A DNA stretch of 64,000 nt. It comes from Riptortus pedestris. Lineage: Eukaryota; Arthropoda; Insecta; Hemiptera; Alydidae. Shown here piece after piece: positions 1 to 15,409 of the stretch (positions are counted from its first letter, which is position 1; each line of letters begins with the position of its first letter). The notes under the pieces are model-generated. The model did not search any database. It saw only the letters and a program-made list of their open reading frames with translations, and was not told the DNA's origin. The stretch lies in contig CM032228.1 of NCBI GenBank assembly GCA_019009955.1, positions 175,381,001 through 175,445,000 of the forward strand, written 5' to 3'. The position numbers and the translations under genes are program-made.

Positions 1-59
1 AAAATTAGTAATCTTTATAGAAATTTGAGTTATATTATTTGCATAAGGTTTTATGAAAA

Positions 60-520
60 TAATTATATAATTCAATTCGGTTCAATCTTTATCTATCAGT
101 TCAATTATTGACTCAAACTATTCACTGATGCATATCTATTTTCTTTTCTTTTTTGTAGACGACAAAAATATGTATAACTGAAATTATTGTTAGTTTCAAA
201 ACAATAAAACTTTTATTATGTTATTTATTACCAACAGAATCGTTGACTAGACATAAAGTTTCATATTGTTATTTGACAAACATGAATGTAGGATTTATTT
301 TAAATAACAAAATTTAAAAAAATTGTTATGTGCATATATGCTCAAGACCAACGAAATATCGTGATTTTTCGTTTCAAACCACCTTTAAAATCCCAAATCC
401 CGTTCGTCTATAAGAATTTTAATATAGCTCAGGCTTTTAGGCGTGAAAAGAGACAAACATCACCAAAGCATAATTGCTGTATGATTTTAACGTTTGCATT
501 TCAGTCTTCATTTACTGATC
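60..520 (+). repeat. Decayed copy of dispersed repeat family B
   Basis: This stretch follows the B-family repeat found better preserved at 20.2-21.4 kb. Shared landmarks in order are a 'ttcggttcaatct' segment, 'aataacaaaattt...ttgttatgtgcatat', 'aacgaaatatcg', a C-rich 'cccgttcgtct' segment, and 'ggcgtgaaaagagacaaaca' near the end. It is much more diverged than the other copies and has no clear borders. No protein is supported; the open frame across it is incidental. Confidence 0.45.
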
Positions 521-1739
521 GCTTTAGAATCAAGACACTCACTTTAGTGACAAATAATATAAAAAACTTGTCAACCATCAAGACCCCTCCTCTTCCCTTG
601 CATTTATTACATTAAATTACTACATACCTAGACATGTGCAGGTTGATTTAAGTCTTTTTTACATAAGAAACTCAGGAAGGGGGAAATGAAGGTTACAGTT
701 TACATATGACGTAATCTGTGTTGGTATGACTGGTGCTACTGTGTACAAACTATGGAAGAATATTCTCATCACAATATTTTATCTAAATAAATGCCGTTAT
801 TTGAAATATAAATGAACACACCTTTTTCAAAATTTGTTTGGAGAAATATATGTAGTTTTTTTTTTCTTATCTGAACTATCAGAGGGATTCGAAACTATCC
901 TCTTCGATCATATTTACAAACCTTCTGTTGTGGGCTAGTAATATCATGGATGTGTAATAACCTAATGATTTATGAACCCTATCTGTTTCTCATTTTGTAA
1001 ATAAACCTTATCAGTTCAGTTGACCCCATTCATTGAGCATGTTTTCAGTCGTTCATGTATCAAAAATAATATTATACAAACTTCTACATGCTTCAGCAAT
1101 TTTGGAGGAATTTCCTCAAGAGACGAGACTTTATTATTATTCGATGGGACGATTACTTGTATTTATCTTTATCCTTATTTCCTTTTCAAGGTGATGCTTT
1201 TTTTCCTCTCTCTGATTTCACTATGAGAAAGGCCAAGGAATCTTGACGTAAGGTTTTCCTTAACATCTCAAAGAGGGACCTTTAGATGTCAGCCCCCTTA
1301 ACAGTCCTGTCAATATGGAGCTATTTCTTGAAAAAATTGAAGTACTTCCTTTAACTTAAATTGAGTAATAGGGCACCATGATAATTTATAAATAATGTAT
1401 AAAAAGTTATCAAATGAAAATGATTCTTTTAAAAAGAAATTCCAAAAAAATCACTAATAAACTTTACAAAAAAAAATCGTAGATTTTGAAGTCTCATATT
1501 TCCATAGCGATGAGCAGAGTTAGCCGACCTGCAATATTTTCTCCACAAAATGAAAAAAAAAAAAAAAAGTCCTTTTTTTATCTATTTGAAAGCAAGGGAT
1601 GATTATGTATCCATTATACGAATTAGGCGGAAATTATCTATTATTCCTAAAATTATACGACATAATTGATTAATTTTATTTAATTTGTTGTTCTGCTTTA
1701 TATAAAATTATTTCTAACTTGATAAATCCCAAACCTTTT
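521..1739. other. AT-rich noncoding stretch, nothing recognised
   Basis: No convincing coding frame, RNA gene or repeat family could be recognised. There is an A13 run near 1553-1568. The short open frames are at chance level for AT-rich DNA. Confidence 0.5.
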
Positions 1740-2116
1740 GACAGGTTCTGGAGTAGCCTACCACGTTTTTGACCGCAGTTACAATTCATCTCTTATGACA
1801 ACAACTTGTGTCACGTGCTTATTTGCCGAAAAACCAATAGGAAACGAAATATCGCTATTTTTAATTTCGGGCCTTCCTTATAATCCCCACTTCTGTTCGT
1901 CTCAGAGAAAATTAAAATAGCCTTAAGTCTAAGTTGGGTTAGTAGTAATATACATACCAAGTTTCATAAAATTCGGTTCACCCGTTCATGCATGAAAAGG
2001 TAACAAACAAACATACACCAAAGAAACAAAAGGCAGTAATGGTGTCTATGACATGTGAAACGAAAAGTTTTCGTGAAATATCGAGAAAAAAATCAATGTA
2101 CAGACAGAGTTTACAA
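1740..2116 (+). repeat. Family B repeat, 3' portion ending in a microsatellite
   Basis: It carries the B-family core ('ttgccgaaaaaccaatagg', 'aacgaaatatcgc', C-rich 'taatccccact') followed by the 'aaattcggttcacccgt' and 'ggtaacaaacaaacata' segments. It ends 'caatgtacagacagag...ttacaatt' directly against a (TA)n tract. The reverse complement of the same end abuts (TA)n at 25917, so the border is reproducible within this window. The class is unresolved. The wording resembles the widespread insect repeats that end in 'aaacaaacatac'. Confidence 0.6.
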
Positions 2117-5744
<3,628 letters not shown>

Positions 5745-5909
5745 ATAATTAATTATTATTAATATTTATTAACGTCCATTTTTTGCTGCTGTGGTTAATT
5801 GGGACCGATTATCTACATGATACAACTCTTTTCTAGAAAGGGTGGGAATGAGGATATTATTTAATGAGATCGTGACTAAATAAATTCCTTTTGCCTAGGC
5901 TCACTGTTA
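5745..5909 (-). repeat. tRNA-derived SINE, 5'-truncated copy
   Basis: It shares the SINE body seen intact at 9896-10121: the TTATT-rich tail, 'ttattaacgtcca', 'ggttaattgggac', 'ttttctagaaagggtggga' and 'gtgactaaataaatt'. It stops before the tRNA-like head, so the pol III promoter boxes are absent. A Penelope-like coding relic begins about 35 bp further on. Confidence 0.75.
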
Positions 5910-5947
5910 ATTTTTGGGAAGGTCCGGAGCACCAAGTATCAAGAAAC

Positions 5948-6190
5948 TTAACATTTATAGTGATTCGGTTTCGTCGATTCGCCCTTCCATGTGTCTACGG
6001 ATACTTCCTCCGGTGGTCGATCACCGGCTATACCGTCGTTTTTGTTTCTTATCTGCGGTCTCTGTGGTATGCCGGGCTTCCAGAGTTTGCTGAGTCTGTA
6101 TCCATCTTCTCTGTTGAAATTATTTGGGCATCTTACTATTTCTATGGCTTCTCGAACATTCTATGTCTAGCGAAACGCTGGCAACAAAAA
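5948..6190 (-). pseudogene. Penelope-like retroelement, C-terminal coding relic
   Basis: On the minus strand one frame from about 6158 down to 5951 reads REAIEIVRCPNNFNREDGYR, then LSKLWKP, then a hydrophilic tail and a stop. The 'REAIEI...PNNFNREDG..LS..W.P' pattern is what I know from the C-terminus of arthropod Penelope-like retroelements carrying a GIY-YIG endonuclease, just after the nuclease core. The preceding bases fit the protein only after a frame change near 6160, and no upstream RT sequence is visible, so this is a short dead fragment. The GC content is higher than that of its surroundings. The family assignment rests on memory of the motif, not a search. Confidence 0.6.
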
Positions 6191-7690
6191 TGAAGACACG
6201 GTCAATACCTGAAGACCTTAATAGTATTAATGACATGGACCGGAAGTCTACGAGTATATATAAAGTAAAAATTGTTATTAACTTTGTTGTAAAATTAATA
6301 CTGAGAGTACTGTGGAAAACATTAGTATATTACATGGCTACTAGAGTCATAGACAATTAAATAAAAAATTGTAATAACTTTATTAAAAAATCAATATTTA
6401 TTTAGCCCATAGACAACCTTAAAAAAGATTACTCCGTCCAATGGTTCGTCTTATTGGTGGAACCTTTACCAATCAGTGTAAACGAAAATCAGCCTAGAAA
6501 CCAATTAAAAGATACCTTCTCAGATAAATTAGTTTGAGGTAATCTGTTCTATATGCAAGCAGGACAAACATAATGAGTAAAGTGGAATATATTTTTAGGT
6601 TAATTGAAGCAGAACGTCACACAGGATGATATGTGACATCTTTATCTGATCCTCAAATAATGATTCAGAGAGATTGGAGAGTTTGTCATTGAATAAATTC
6701 ATGTTACCCACGCAGGAAACGAGTCCCTAAAATTAAATACGAAATTATACATTTCTATAAATCAATCTCGAGTCATTTCCTTTCTACAACAGAAGCTCTA
6801 GAGAATATCAACTCTTCTCTGGGTGGAAGTAAACGATGCTTGTTTAGCTGTTGGGGCTTGCTTTCCTAATCGAACAAAACAGAGCAAAATAATTTCTCCA
6901 ACCATTTTACTTATTTCATAATTTTCCCCGTCTTTTGAACATTTACAGAACATTAACTATAACAGGTATATACTTTCTTTCTTTCTCCTATTTGTGTACA
7001 GATTAGTAACTAGGGAGTGCAAGTTTTTCAAGTCCACGAAGTCTATATAAGAAGAACTCTTCTAGTTTCAACCACAAATGCAATTAAGAAAGACCATTGA
7101 AGGCAGTTTGCCACATTTTCTAAGCTCCAGGAAAGTTTCCCTCTAATTGGTTTAGGATCGAGTAATTTATTAGAACATCTCAGAAAGTAAAACTGAAAAT
7201 CAAGAGAAGAAAAAGATAGTGAAACGAACTTCTTCTTTCATCGCCTTTGAGGTCAAAACCATTTCAAATAAATGGGCACTATATACGAAGTAAAACTTGT
7301 GTGTAACGGATACATTTAAATCGCCGTATTTTTAAGGCATACTTTTATTAGGCATACTTTTATAAGGCATACGATAACCCTATATGCAAATACTCCAACA
7401 AACACCTTATGATAAAACACATACTGACAGACTGCATCCAACGAAAAAACCTTCCATAACCCATGATATGACAATAAGCCAATATATTCCACAAATACTA
7501 GCATATCTAAAACACATAAACATTTATAAAAACATATAATGCAAAATAGAATAGGTCTACAGCATACCTAAAAAGACTTAAATGGGTCAACTTTTATCAT
7601 ATCCTTTAGACAAAGCAAGGATATGAGAAAGGATCAGATATTAAAGAAATATTTTCCATAATATAAGTACAAAAAAGGCAAGCACATGAA
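6191..7690. other. AT-rich noncoding stretch, nothing recognised
   Basis: No gene or repeat family recognised. A short imperfect direct repeat ('aaggcatacttttat', about three units) lies at 7331-7373. Confidence 0.5.
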
Positions 7691-8036
7691 GGAGTAAATA
7701 TATCATCCTAATAATGCCAACCACCATCGCTGAGGGGCACAAAACTAAGTAAATAAAAAAAAATAATAATATAAATGTACTAGTATATAGAAATAACATA
7801 ATGTTTTTTATTAAAACCATTTTAAATTGTTGTCTTTATTACTAGTCTAATGTTTATTAATTGTCTTTATTACTAGTATTTAATGGTTATTTGTTGTATT
7901 TAATTTTTTATTTGTTGTTTCAGTTTTGTTATTTTTCTATAATTTTGTTTTACAATTTACGTTGTGAAACTTTGAGCCAAATCGCCAAGATGCGGGTGCT
8001 CCTGTATAATAAATAAAAAATAAATAAAACTTATTA
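7691..8036 (+). other. Possible non-LTR retrotransposon 3' tail
   Basis: Two places end in A-rich, AATAAA-containing tails after a short more GC-rich segment. One is 'ccatcgctgaggggcac' followed by (taaa)-like sequence near 7720-7765. The other is 'aagatgcgggtgctcctg' followed by 'taataaataaaa' near 7988-8025. That layout suits the 3' end of a LINE or a processed transcript, but no coding sequence lies upstream. Weak call. Confidence 0.25.
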
Positions 8037-8185
8037 ATATTTGAAACAAACACAAATATTTACCAAGCCAAATTCTATAATAAAGTAACATGAAAGGAAC
8101 CCTAAAAAACAAAGACAATACCAGCAAAAGACGGAGAGAGACGAGTGAGGACTTAAAAAGAAGCTGTCCTTGTAGCTACACCTGT

Positions 8186-8270
8186 GGGAATACATATATA
8201 TGTATTCCCATGGAATTACGATGGAATTAGGTTGAGGCCATATGGGAGGCCTCAATCTAATTCCATCGTA
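8186..8270. repeat. Adjacent palindrome and long hairpin
   Basis: Positions 8186-8209 form a perfect 24-bp palindrome (GGGAATAC, ATATATAT core, GTATTCCC). Eight bases later, arms 8217-8239 and 8248-8270 (23 bp each, one mismatch) flank an 8-base loop. Both would extrude readily as cruciforms or fold as RNA hairpins. They may be the ends of a foldback or MITE-like element. A 103-codon open frame (8184-8495, plus strand) starts inside the palindrome and runs into a serine/arginine-rich stretch; I cannot assign it. Confidence 0.85.
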
Positions 8271-8999
8271 CTGTTTGTTTCCGGTCGCCATCTCCTTTCT
8301 CAACTCCAGCCCCGTGTACAACTTCACATCAGTTCAACGGCATTTCTTCCTCCTCTTCAAAGGGAACTCGCATTAGATAACCAGACTGGAAGTGATCCTC
8401 TCGCTTTACGTTCGAAGAGACCTCGATCTCCTTCAAGAGATCTCCCTGATAGCTATCTCTCGAATGTGGTCGGGATTTTGCTACAAGATGCATAAACAAA
8501 TGACACTCACGGCTTATGATACAGAAGCTCCAAATGTTCTCATTATATATGTAAACAATCAAGACCCTCCTTCAGGTTAAGATCATTTGTTCTTTTTGAA
8601 TAGAAGCTTTGAGTGGATTAATTATTTTTAATTTTACTTAGTTTCATAGGTGAATTTAGTTGTCTTTTTTTTTAATTATACTCTATCATTTTGTTTTATT
8701 TTTTGTTGGGGGATCTTCTTTTACTAAAATTCTAAATGTTGAACATTACTTTGTTTGTATTCTCTTTTGTTCTATATTATTTATTTATCCTTCTACCTAA
8801 GGCCACCAGACCCCTGTAATAGTTATATAACTAAATACAGAACATTATTGATTGGCAATCAAGACCCTTAATATTCTTGTCAATAATAAATCATGAACCG
8901 TCTTATTCCAAGCTTAAGCAGCAAATATTGTTTTCATCGGACCTTAGCTATGATAGATAAATAAAAATATATTATATGTGACATCATTATTAAAGATTT
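8271..8999. other. Unassigned stretch; GC-richer to about 8560
   Basis: 8271-8560 is about half G+C, unlike its surroundings. On the plus strand it is open to a TAA at 8493-8495, with an SR-like segment (KRPRSPSRD). No domain, start context or homology could be established. From 8580 the sequence is AT-rich with nothing recognised. Confidence 0.3.
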
Positions 9000-9290
9000 T
9001 ACATTGATGAATTGAAAACATTTATTTGGTTAATACCATTCTCGAGATTTAACCGTTATAAGTAGGATAAAGAGGGGGGGGGGTGGTATTAGAAAATTCT
9101 AAATATGTCTGTTATTATGAATCAGGTCGAAAAATGTTATGGAGCCAAAAAAGGTTAAAATGTTATAATCTACAATTGCTGTCTAATACATTTTTTTTTT
9201 ACATCCCTTACTCGAATATTAAGGGAAATTATTTGATTTTTTTAAATTTAAGCCTTCAGTAAACCCGCACTTCTAGGCATATAATGTTTA
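9000..9290 (-). repeat. Degenerate internal piece of a Helentron-like element (HINE)
   Basis: The order of landmarks matches the reverse complement of the HINE body: a G-rich run ('aaagaggggggg'), 'agaaaattctaaatat', 'ctgttattatgaatcaggtcg', 'ttactcgaatattaa'. Terminal structures are missing. Low-confidence relic. Confidence 0.35.
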
Positions 9291-9881
9291 ATTTAAGTGA
9301 TGAAACGTTAATTATTAAAGCCCACTTTAAGCTACTAATGCTAGTTGGAACTGATTTTCACCTCTTTTAGCCAGGGTAGGACTAATGATTTTATATAACG
9401 AGTTGTCACTGCATAAATTCCTATTTTACAGGTGATTATTGTACTCACGACTCACTCAAGTTTATCAAGTAGGAATAATACAAATGCCTTAACTCACAAG
9501 ATTGCCTGAGCCCCCACATACTTCGTTCTACTTAGTCACTAAATATCACGTGTCTTACATTTCAATTTGTGTTACTTAGGCTTCTTATAATGGAAGACAA
9601 ATTCGCGGGTGAAGGGACCATAGGCGGGGGACGGGGGGGGGGACAATGACTATTTTTGAAGCAATTTGGAAACTGCTTGTCGAAGATGGTGAAGTTCAGC
9701 AAGGTATATGAATCCTGGAGTAAAACGTTAACGAAGGAACAGACTTTGAAATGCGAACGCCGTATGAGTTGAGATTTCTACTCAATCTCTTCAAAGACAC
9801 ATGGATCTCATTAATGTTGAACCCATTCAAATGCACGTTGATAAATTGACAACTCTTTTTACGGAATAGCGGAAACGAGTA
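9291..9881. other. Noncoding stretch, nothing recognised
   Basis: Contains a G-rich patch near 9626-9643. No gene or repeat family recognised. Confidence 0.45.
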
Positions 9882-10135
9882 AAGTGAACTATTTATTATT
9901 ATTATTTATTAACGTCCACTTTTTGCAACTCAGGCTAATTGGGACGGGTTATCTACAGGTTACCACCCTTTTCTAGCCAGGGTGGGATTTTAGGATGTTA
10001 TTTAATGAATTTCGTCACTAAATAATTTCCTTTGCCCAGGCGAGAATCGAACTCGCCACTCTAGGTTTGCCATGCGAGATAAAGGTCAACGCTTTAACTC
10101 GCATGGCTAACCTGAGCCCACAAGTGAACTATTTA
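9882..10135 (-). mobile_element. Full-length tRNA-derived SINE with 14-bp target-site duplication
   Basis: The SINE proper is 9896-10121 (226 bp), read on the minus strand. It is flanked by perfect copies of AAGTGAACTATTTA at 9882-9895 and 10122-10135. The head begins GTGGGCTCAGGTTAGCC and has an A-box-like 'TTAGCCATGCGAG' region and a B-box-like GAGTTCGATTC, so it is built like a tRNA gene with a pol III promoter, closest in form to a Ser/Leu-type tRNA. A tRNA-unrelated body follows ('CCACCCTGGCTAGAAAAGGG', 'CCCGTCCCAATTAGCC'), then a (TAA)n-type tail. The perfect duplication implies a fairly recent insertion. Related copies lie at 5745, 19389, 24232, 35148, 49711 and, more diverged, in the 60-63 kb arms. 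Confidence 0.92.
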
Positions 10136-10380
10136 AAAATATATAAAACCAAAATCTCACAACACAAGGAAATAATTTCTTGAAACTTTTATGTTTTCGA
10201 TCATAAGCATGAGACTCCAACCTAACTAAGCTGAAAATAGCTGTCAGCTTAAAGGGACATAAATGTGTTCAACAGGAGACGCACTGAGATGGCGCAATTT
10301 GAAAAGCAAACTTATCTACAAGCGATATGGTGGAAAACGTTTATTTCTGAGGTATTTGAGGATGTAAGTGCTAAGCCAGT

Positions 10381-10902
10381 GTGTGGACAAAGTACGGTTT
10401 AGGAAGTTGGGCTGAAGTAAACAACGAACCAACCCACTCGAGCTCACAGTTCCAATGTTTATTCTCCACCCTTTTCTGTTTGAACGGGTCGCTTTGTACC
10501 GAAACTATATTAACATTTCATCATCTCTTTTCTGTTTTATGTTTTTTTCTTTCTTTCTTTTTTAATTCCGCGGAAAGCGATCTTGAATTGGTATATCACT
10601 CAAAGGTCGGAAAGTTCACAGTTCACGCCTTCTTTGGCGAATCATTTGATAGAAAATCGGGCAAATCATCGGATTTTTTCATCCCGATAAACCAGATATT
10701 TTTTTGGATTTATACAATGATTATGTTTATACTGTGCTATTTACTATTATCTACGTCGGTGAGGCCTAAAGAGAGATATGTTTTCCTTAATAATTTCCTA
10801 GGTTTTACTTTAAAGTTCTTTATTGGCTACAGGGTGAGAATTAATTCTAAAACTTGGCCGTACTATCGGGTTGATTATCGGTATACTGAAAAAGATAACT
10901 AA
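10381..10902 (+). other. Unassigned 173-codon open frame
   Basis: This is the longest open frame outside the gypsy element. It begins with GTG and has no early ATG. A polypyrimidine tract followed by 'gcggaaag' at about 10547-10579 could act as a splice acceptor, leaving about 107 codons to the TAA. The predicted peptide has two hydrophobic segments (around residues 48-61 and 115-128) and a basic, tyrosine-rich C-terminus. I recognise no family. It could be an orphan exon, a decayed element or chance. Confidence 0.25.
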
Positions 10903-11766
10903 TCTGTTACGGCACAGACATACTATTAGCTATTTACACACAACTCAACGATGCTAGAGAATACGTCAGTATAATTATTTCATCATGGAACTAATAACGA
11001 TAAGAGAATCAATAATACCACAATGCAACATAGATGTCGATTGTTTTCGCAAATTTTGTTAGATGAAATTAGCCTGAAATTAAATATTAATAAAACATAT
11101 TAGGAGGAAACAGCTAAAATGGTATTCAGACAGAAAAAAGAAAGATAATTTTATAAGAAAGTAAAATAAAAAAAAATATATTATTCGCCTAAAAATCGTG
11201 GCTCATTACGAATTTCAGAATCAAACACCTCAAAAGAAAAGAGAGAATAAGGACACCCTTTTAGTCAAAGCCCCGCTGACACCCACCCCTCTAAGTTCTT
11301 CAGCAGGTGTAACTTAATTTGTTATTTTTTTTATCGAAAGTGTACACAAAATAATTGAAAAGTTTTATATACCAGGAAAAGGAAGAGTTCTAGTTCTAAA
11401 TTTTTAATACAGAAAGGGTATGCATAATACCTAGAAATGTTTCAAAAAGTTTTGATGCTCCTGGTAAAAAGAGGTTAGGAGAAAAACTTTCCTAATCATC
11501 GTCTAGGTCAACAAACAGAAAGTCAGGGCGGAGCCGTTTGAAAGAAACGGACAAAGAGAAACAGAGATTCGTGCTTAACAAAAACAGGAGGTAGAACAAA
11601 AACAAAGAGTGCTAAGTGAGGAGGACTCTGGCTCACTGCTAGGAGAAAGGAGGCCCCCTGTTTACTGAAAGGGCCCCTTTGCTGAATGGTGCCCCACACT
11701 GACGTCAAACACCGAGTTGTTCAATGTTTCAGCAAGATCAATACCTGCCTCCTGGTAAATACTCAC
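10903..11766. other. Noncoding stretch, nothing recognised
   Basis: The first 550 bp are AT-rich. From about 11520 the composition becomes distinctly more GC-rich, continuous with the exon-like frame described next. Confidence 0.4.
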
Positions 11767-12064
11767 CTTTCTTGCAAAGTGCCCAACCCGTGCCATACCT
11801 AGAATGTTTTCCATAAACACATCCCTCGCAACGATTGCTATAATGTTGAATTCGGAAAAACATGAGCAGTGTTATAGACCTCCCTCTGAACAAGTAAGAC
11901 GCAAAATGATTGAACTTTTGGGCCTGGCATTGCACCACATGTAATTCAAGTATAACACCACAGCTGATAGTGGCTATCGGAGCCAATGGAGAGACAGGGA
12001 GAGTCACGGTTATCAACACTGTCTTAAGTTCGACCAACTGATTAATGAACTGAACTTCCTCTAG
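11767..12064 (-). other. Exon-like open frame with consensus splice borders
   Basis: On the minus strand 'CCATTTTCTAG' (acceptor-like) precedes 298 bp that stay open and end AAGAAAG directly before GTGAGTATT, a strong donor consensus. The main frame starts LEEVQFINQLVELKTV and holds a Cys-rich CEGC segment near its end. A second frame over the last third (NIIAIVARDVFMEN) also looks protein-like, so the true frame is undecided. GC content is clearly above the background. No family recognised and no partner exon found. Confidence 0.22.
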
Positions 12065-15000
12065 CTAGAAAATGGTGCTTCCTCTTCCAAGAACCGCCAA
12101 AGGTTTTTTTTATATTTTATTTTCGTAGATAGAATTTACTTCTGAATAGACACTTGTGCCAGTTAACAATCTTTTCCGAAAATTGTATTAACAAATACGT
12201 AACATATCCCTCTAGGCTAAATACTAATGAAAGAACACTTGTCTTGTCCATATTCAGATGTGAATAAGTCTGCGTATATCGCTGTTTTATAGCATCATTT
12301 TCTAAATCTAATATTTGTTTTATGCAGTAAACACACTCCAAAGTACGAAATATGAGCGATCATGTATTATTATAAGAATTTAAATTTATGATTATTCTTG
12401 AAAATCACGAAACGCAGAAATGATCTTCTCATCTCACATAGAAATAAAGAAATGTAAAAGTGAAAAAGGCACAAATCAAAGCAGCTATAAATAAAACAGG
12501 ACAATCAGTGATCAAAATACAACTAAGAAATATAAATAAAAAAACGTTCCATTAACAGTAAATATAATGAACTAATTAGCGACTAACTTTCTAAAAAAAT
12601 CTAATGTGGGCACCCAATGAGTACCTTGTACTTCTATTTGGAAAATGATGCATTGCATCTCCATCCCAATCCATGGAAAAGAATTTATAGATCATTTCAT
12701 GATAATAAAAAAAGGACCTAGATATTCACTTTGTACCTCTATTACGTACGGAGAAATTATAGGTTTTTTTTTCACCCTCCGCACACCCCCTCGCGTTCAG
12801 TCGATCCTCTCTTCCTCTTCTTTGGACTGAATTTACACAATTTGGATTTAAGTTATGAACTTTAATCTCTCTATTCTAACAACTAGCATCGCTTTAACAT
12901 CTTAAGTCAGTTGAAGAATAATTTCATGGGTGACAAAAAAAAATCCTTCACATTTTTTTTAATTAGAACTCAGCGTAATTAAGTTATCTTTTAAGAGAAT
13001 CAACTTAAAATTTACATTTACACAACAATAAAAAAGGGATGAAGTGGTCATAATTGGGCAATAACCAATTCTTTAGACAAATAAGATAATAATTAATAAC
13101 CTGCTAATACTAATTGCGTAAAACAATGCTAAAAAATAATAGTAAAAAATACTTTTAAATGTTATGTGCTTTAGAAGAACGAATAATGTAGAAACCAAAT
13201 AATAGCATTCGCACATAAAATCAATTTAATCTATATCTGTAAGAAAAACATAAATTAGGAATGTGTAACTGAAAGCGTGCAGCTATTTTTGCCGCCTAGA
13301 GGAAGAAATATGAATGGTTGATAGGAGGGATTTGGCGCCTGGGCTGAATCAGATATAACAAACAGCTGTTTCGATCTACTGATTGCAGCCTTTCAGAAAG
13401 TTTTGCGTCGGCGGTGACTCCAGTCGTTGGTGAGATGGTCCATTAGCCAAATTCACTTCTCAAACAAGTTCACAAGCCAAACTTCAACACCACGCATCCA
13501 ATATAACACATTTTCCTACATGTCCAACTAGTTTAAAAATTGTTCTAGGATGCGATATGACAATATGAATTATTTTTTATTACTCCTTTTTATAAAGACA
13601 CGCTGGTATAAAAACAGTCAAGCAGAATTATATTTTTTTAAAAATATCAAGATACTGAGCATCTACGATTCAAAATAAAATTGTAGACAAATTCCTGATC
13701 AAAATTTGAGAATGTTCCGGATGTTTAAACTCACATCAATGAGAAAGAGGATACATTGTCTGCGCTTCACATTAATATATTCCAGTAGTATTACTTCCAT
13801 TTTTTATTAATAGATAACATGTTTTAAGTAAAAGTTGTTAGAAGAACATTTGACTACTTAATCAGACTGGTTTATTTTGAGGAAAAAAATAAATTTTATC
13901 GTTTATTTTTTCATGAAATAAGATTCCGTCAATTTTAAAAGGGAGCAGTCTCCTTAGTTTAGTTATGAAGAAGTGAGCTGAAGCTGAGTTTGATCTTTAT
14001 GGAATATCACCACCCTCTTTTCATTCACCGCCATACTATATTCTAAAGGAGTTCTTCAATACTTGGCCAATTCCTGTATAACATTGCAGAAATAAATGAT
14101 TTCGATGGAACTTGTACCGATGAACCAAAAGCCGATTGTGGTGAAAGAAATGAGACTGTAGTCAAATAAAACAATGATATGTAATTTGTACAAATAGAGC
14201 AACCCCATGTCTATATTTAATATCCAATTAAGAGTGCATGCGTCATACTTAGGTGTCATCGAATGGTAATGTTCAGTAGGAGCGCATAGACAAAAGAGGT
14301 CAAGGCGACTTACCAATTGAATACATGATGACAACTACTTCTAAATAAATTACAAGTTACAAAACCGTGTTTTAAATTGAAATCTTGCGTTGTTTTAATA
14401 CCCACATCAAGGTATCTCTGGCTTGAGTCACGACGTACAACTAATTTCTTTTTATAACTTACAAGGCAATTACTTACAAAATATCTTCCCCACGTCTAAT
14501 GGGAAAATTATATTTCTAAGAAAAAAATGGTCTACTGTTTTAGAATAAGTAAGAAGAAAGCTTTAAATGAAAAATTCTGCTATTTTTATTATAGCTAAAT
14601 AGTGATTTAAACTTGAACTTAAGTCAGAAAATTTATTTATAGGCGCTAATTAAAGAAGCTGTTTTAATCTTAAACTCTCTGGAACAACCTTGATATAGTT
14701 TGTTTTCAAGGCATTACTTCGAGATGTCAAGGTTACTGATTGGAGGTTGAATAATCTCCTTCGTCTCGTAAACTAAATTAAAAGTAACTGAAGGGTACCG
14801 GTGAGTCAGCATTGTAGAAAACCTTTAGAAGGAAAGCTCTGATTTGAGGTATACCTAAGCGTTGGAAAGCTAAATAAAAATGAAATTCCTAATAAGTTAT
14901 GGTAGAATAGATATATTTAGTTCTTACAAGTTCAAAGTGTAAAACTACTTGACAATATGTTTTTATAGACAGTGGGCATAAAACTATTGCTCTGTGGGTG

Positions 15001-15409
15001 TATTTGAGGGCTGGGCCCTCCGAAAGCCAATGTTCGAGATGCCGTTCTTTGACTTCTTCCACGGTAGTTGAAATTGAACTGAATAACCAAATTAGCACAC
15101 TCATATTTGGTGAAAAAGGCAGATAGACCCATTTTCTCAACTTGTGATATTGACTTGGAGATAAGAGATATACTGAGAGGTTGCCGAAACTGAACTGAGC
15201 ATTTCCCCAACGACGAAAAGAACCGGGTATAATCGTGTAGCTGGGAGGAATTATCCCTTTTCTATGTCATGTAATTTTAAAAGTTCTATTTCTATACAAC
15301 CAGTTTAAAGATGTAGTGATATTTAGTCTGCCTGTAGAAAATCTGATTTGGGCAACATTAACTTGCTTGTACTCCTATTAAATTAATTAAACAAAATGTT
15401 TTAAAATGT
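12065..15409. other. AT-rich noncoding stretch, nothing recognised
   Basis: Both strands were read for coding segments, tRNA-like boxes and the repeat families named here without success. The 13290-13460 and 14990-15200 intervals are less AT-rich but unassigned. Confidence 0.45.

Noticed and set aside
5891..6193. 100-codon plus-strand frame
   Set aside because: It spans the end of a SINE and the antisense of the Penelope-like relic; the minus strand carries the recognisable motif.
9896..10121. A true tRNA gene at the SINE head
   Set aside because: The A- and B-boxes are present, but the anticodon arm and acceptor stem do not fold correctly, and the body, tail and target-site duplication show a retroposed SINE.
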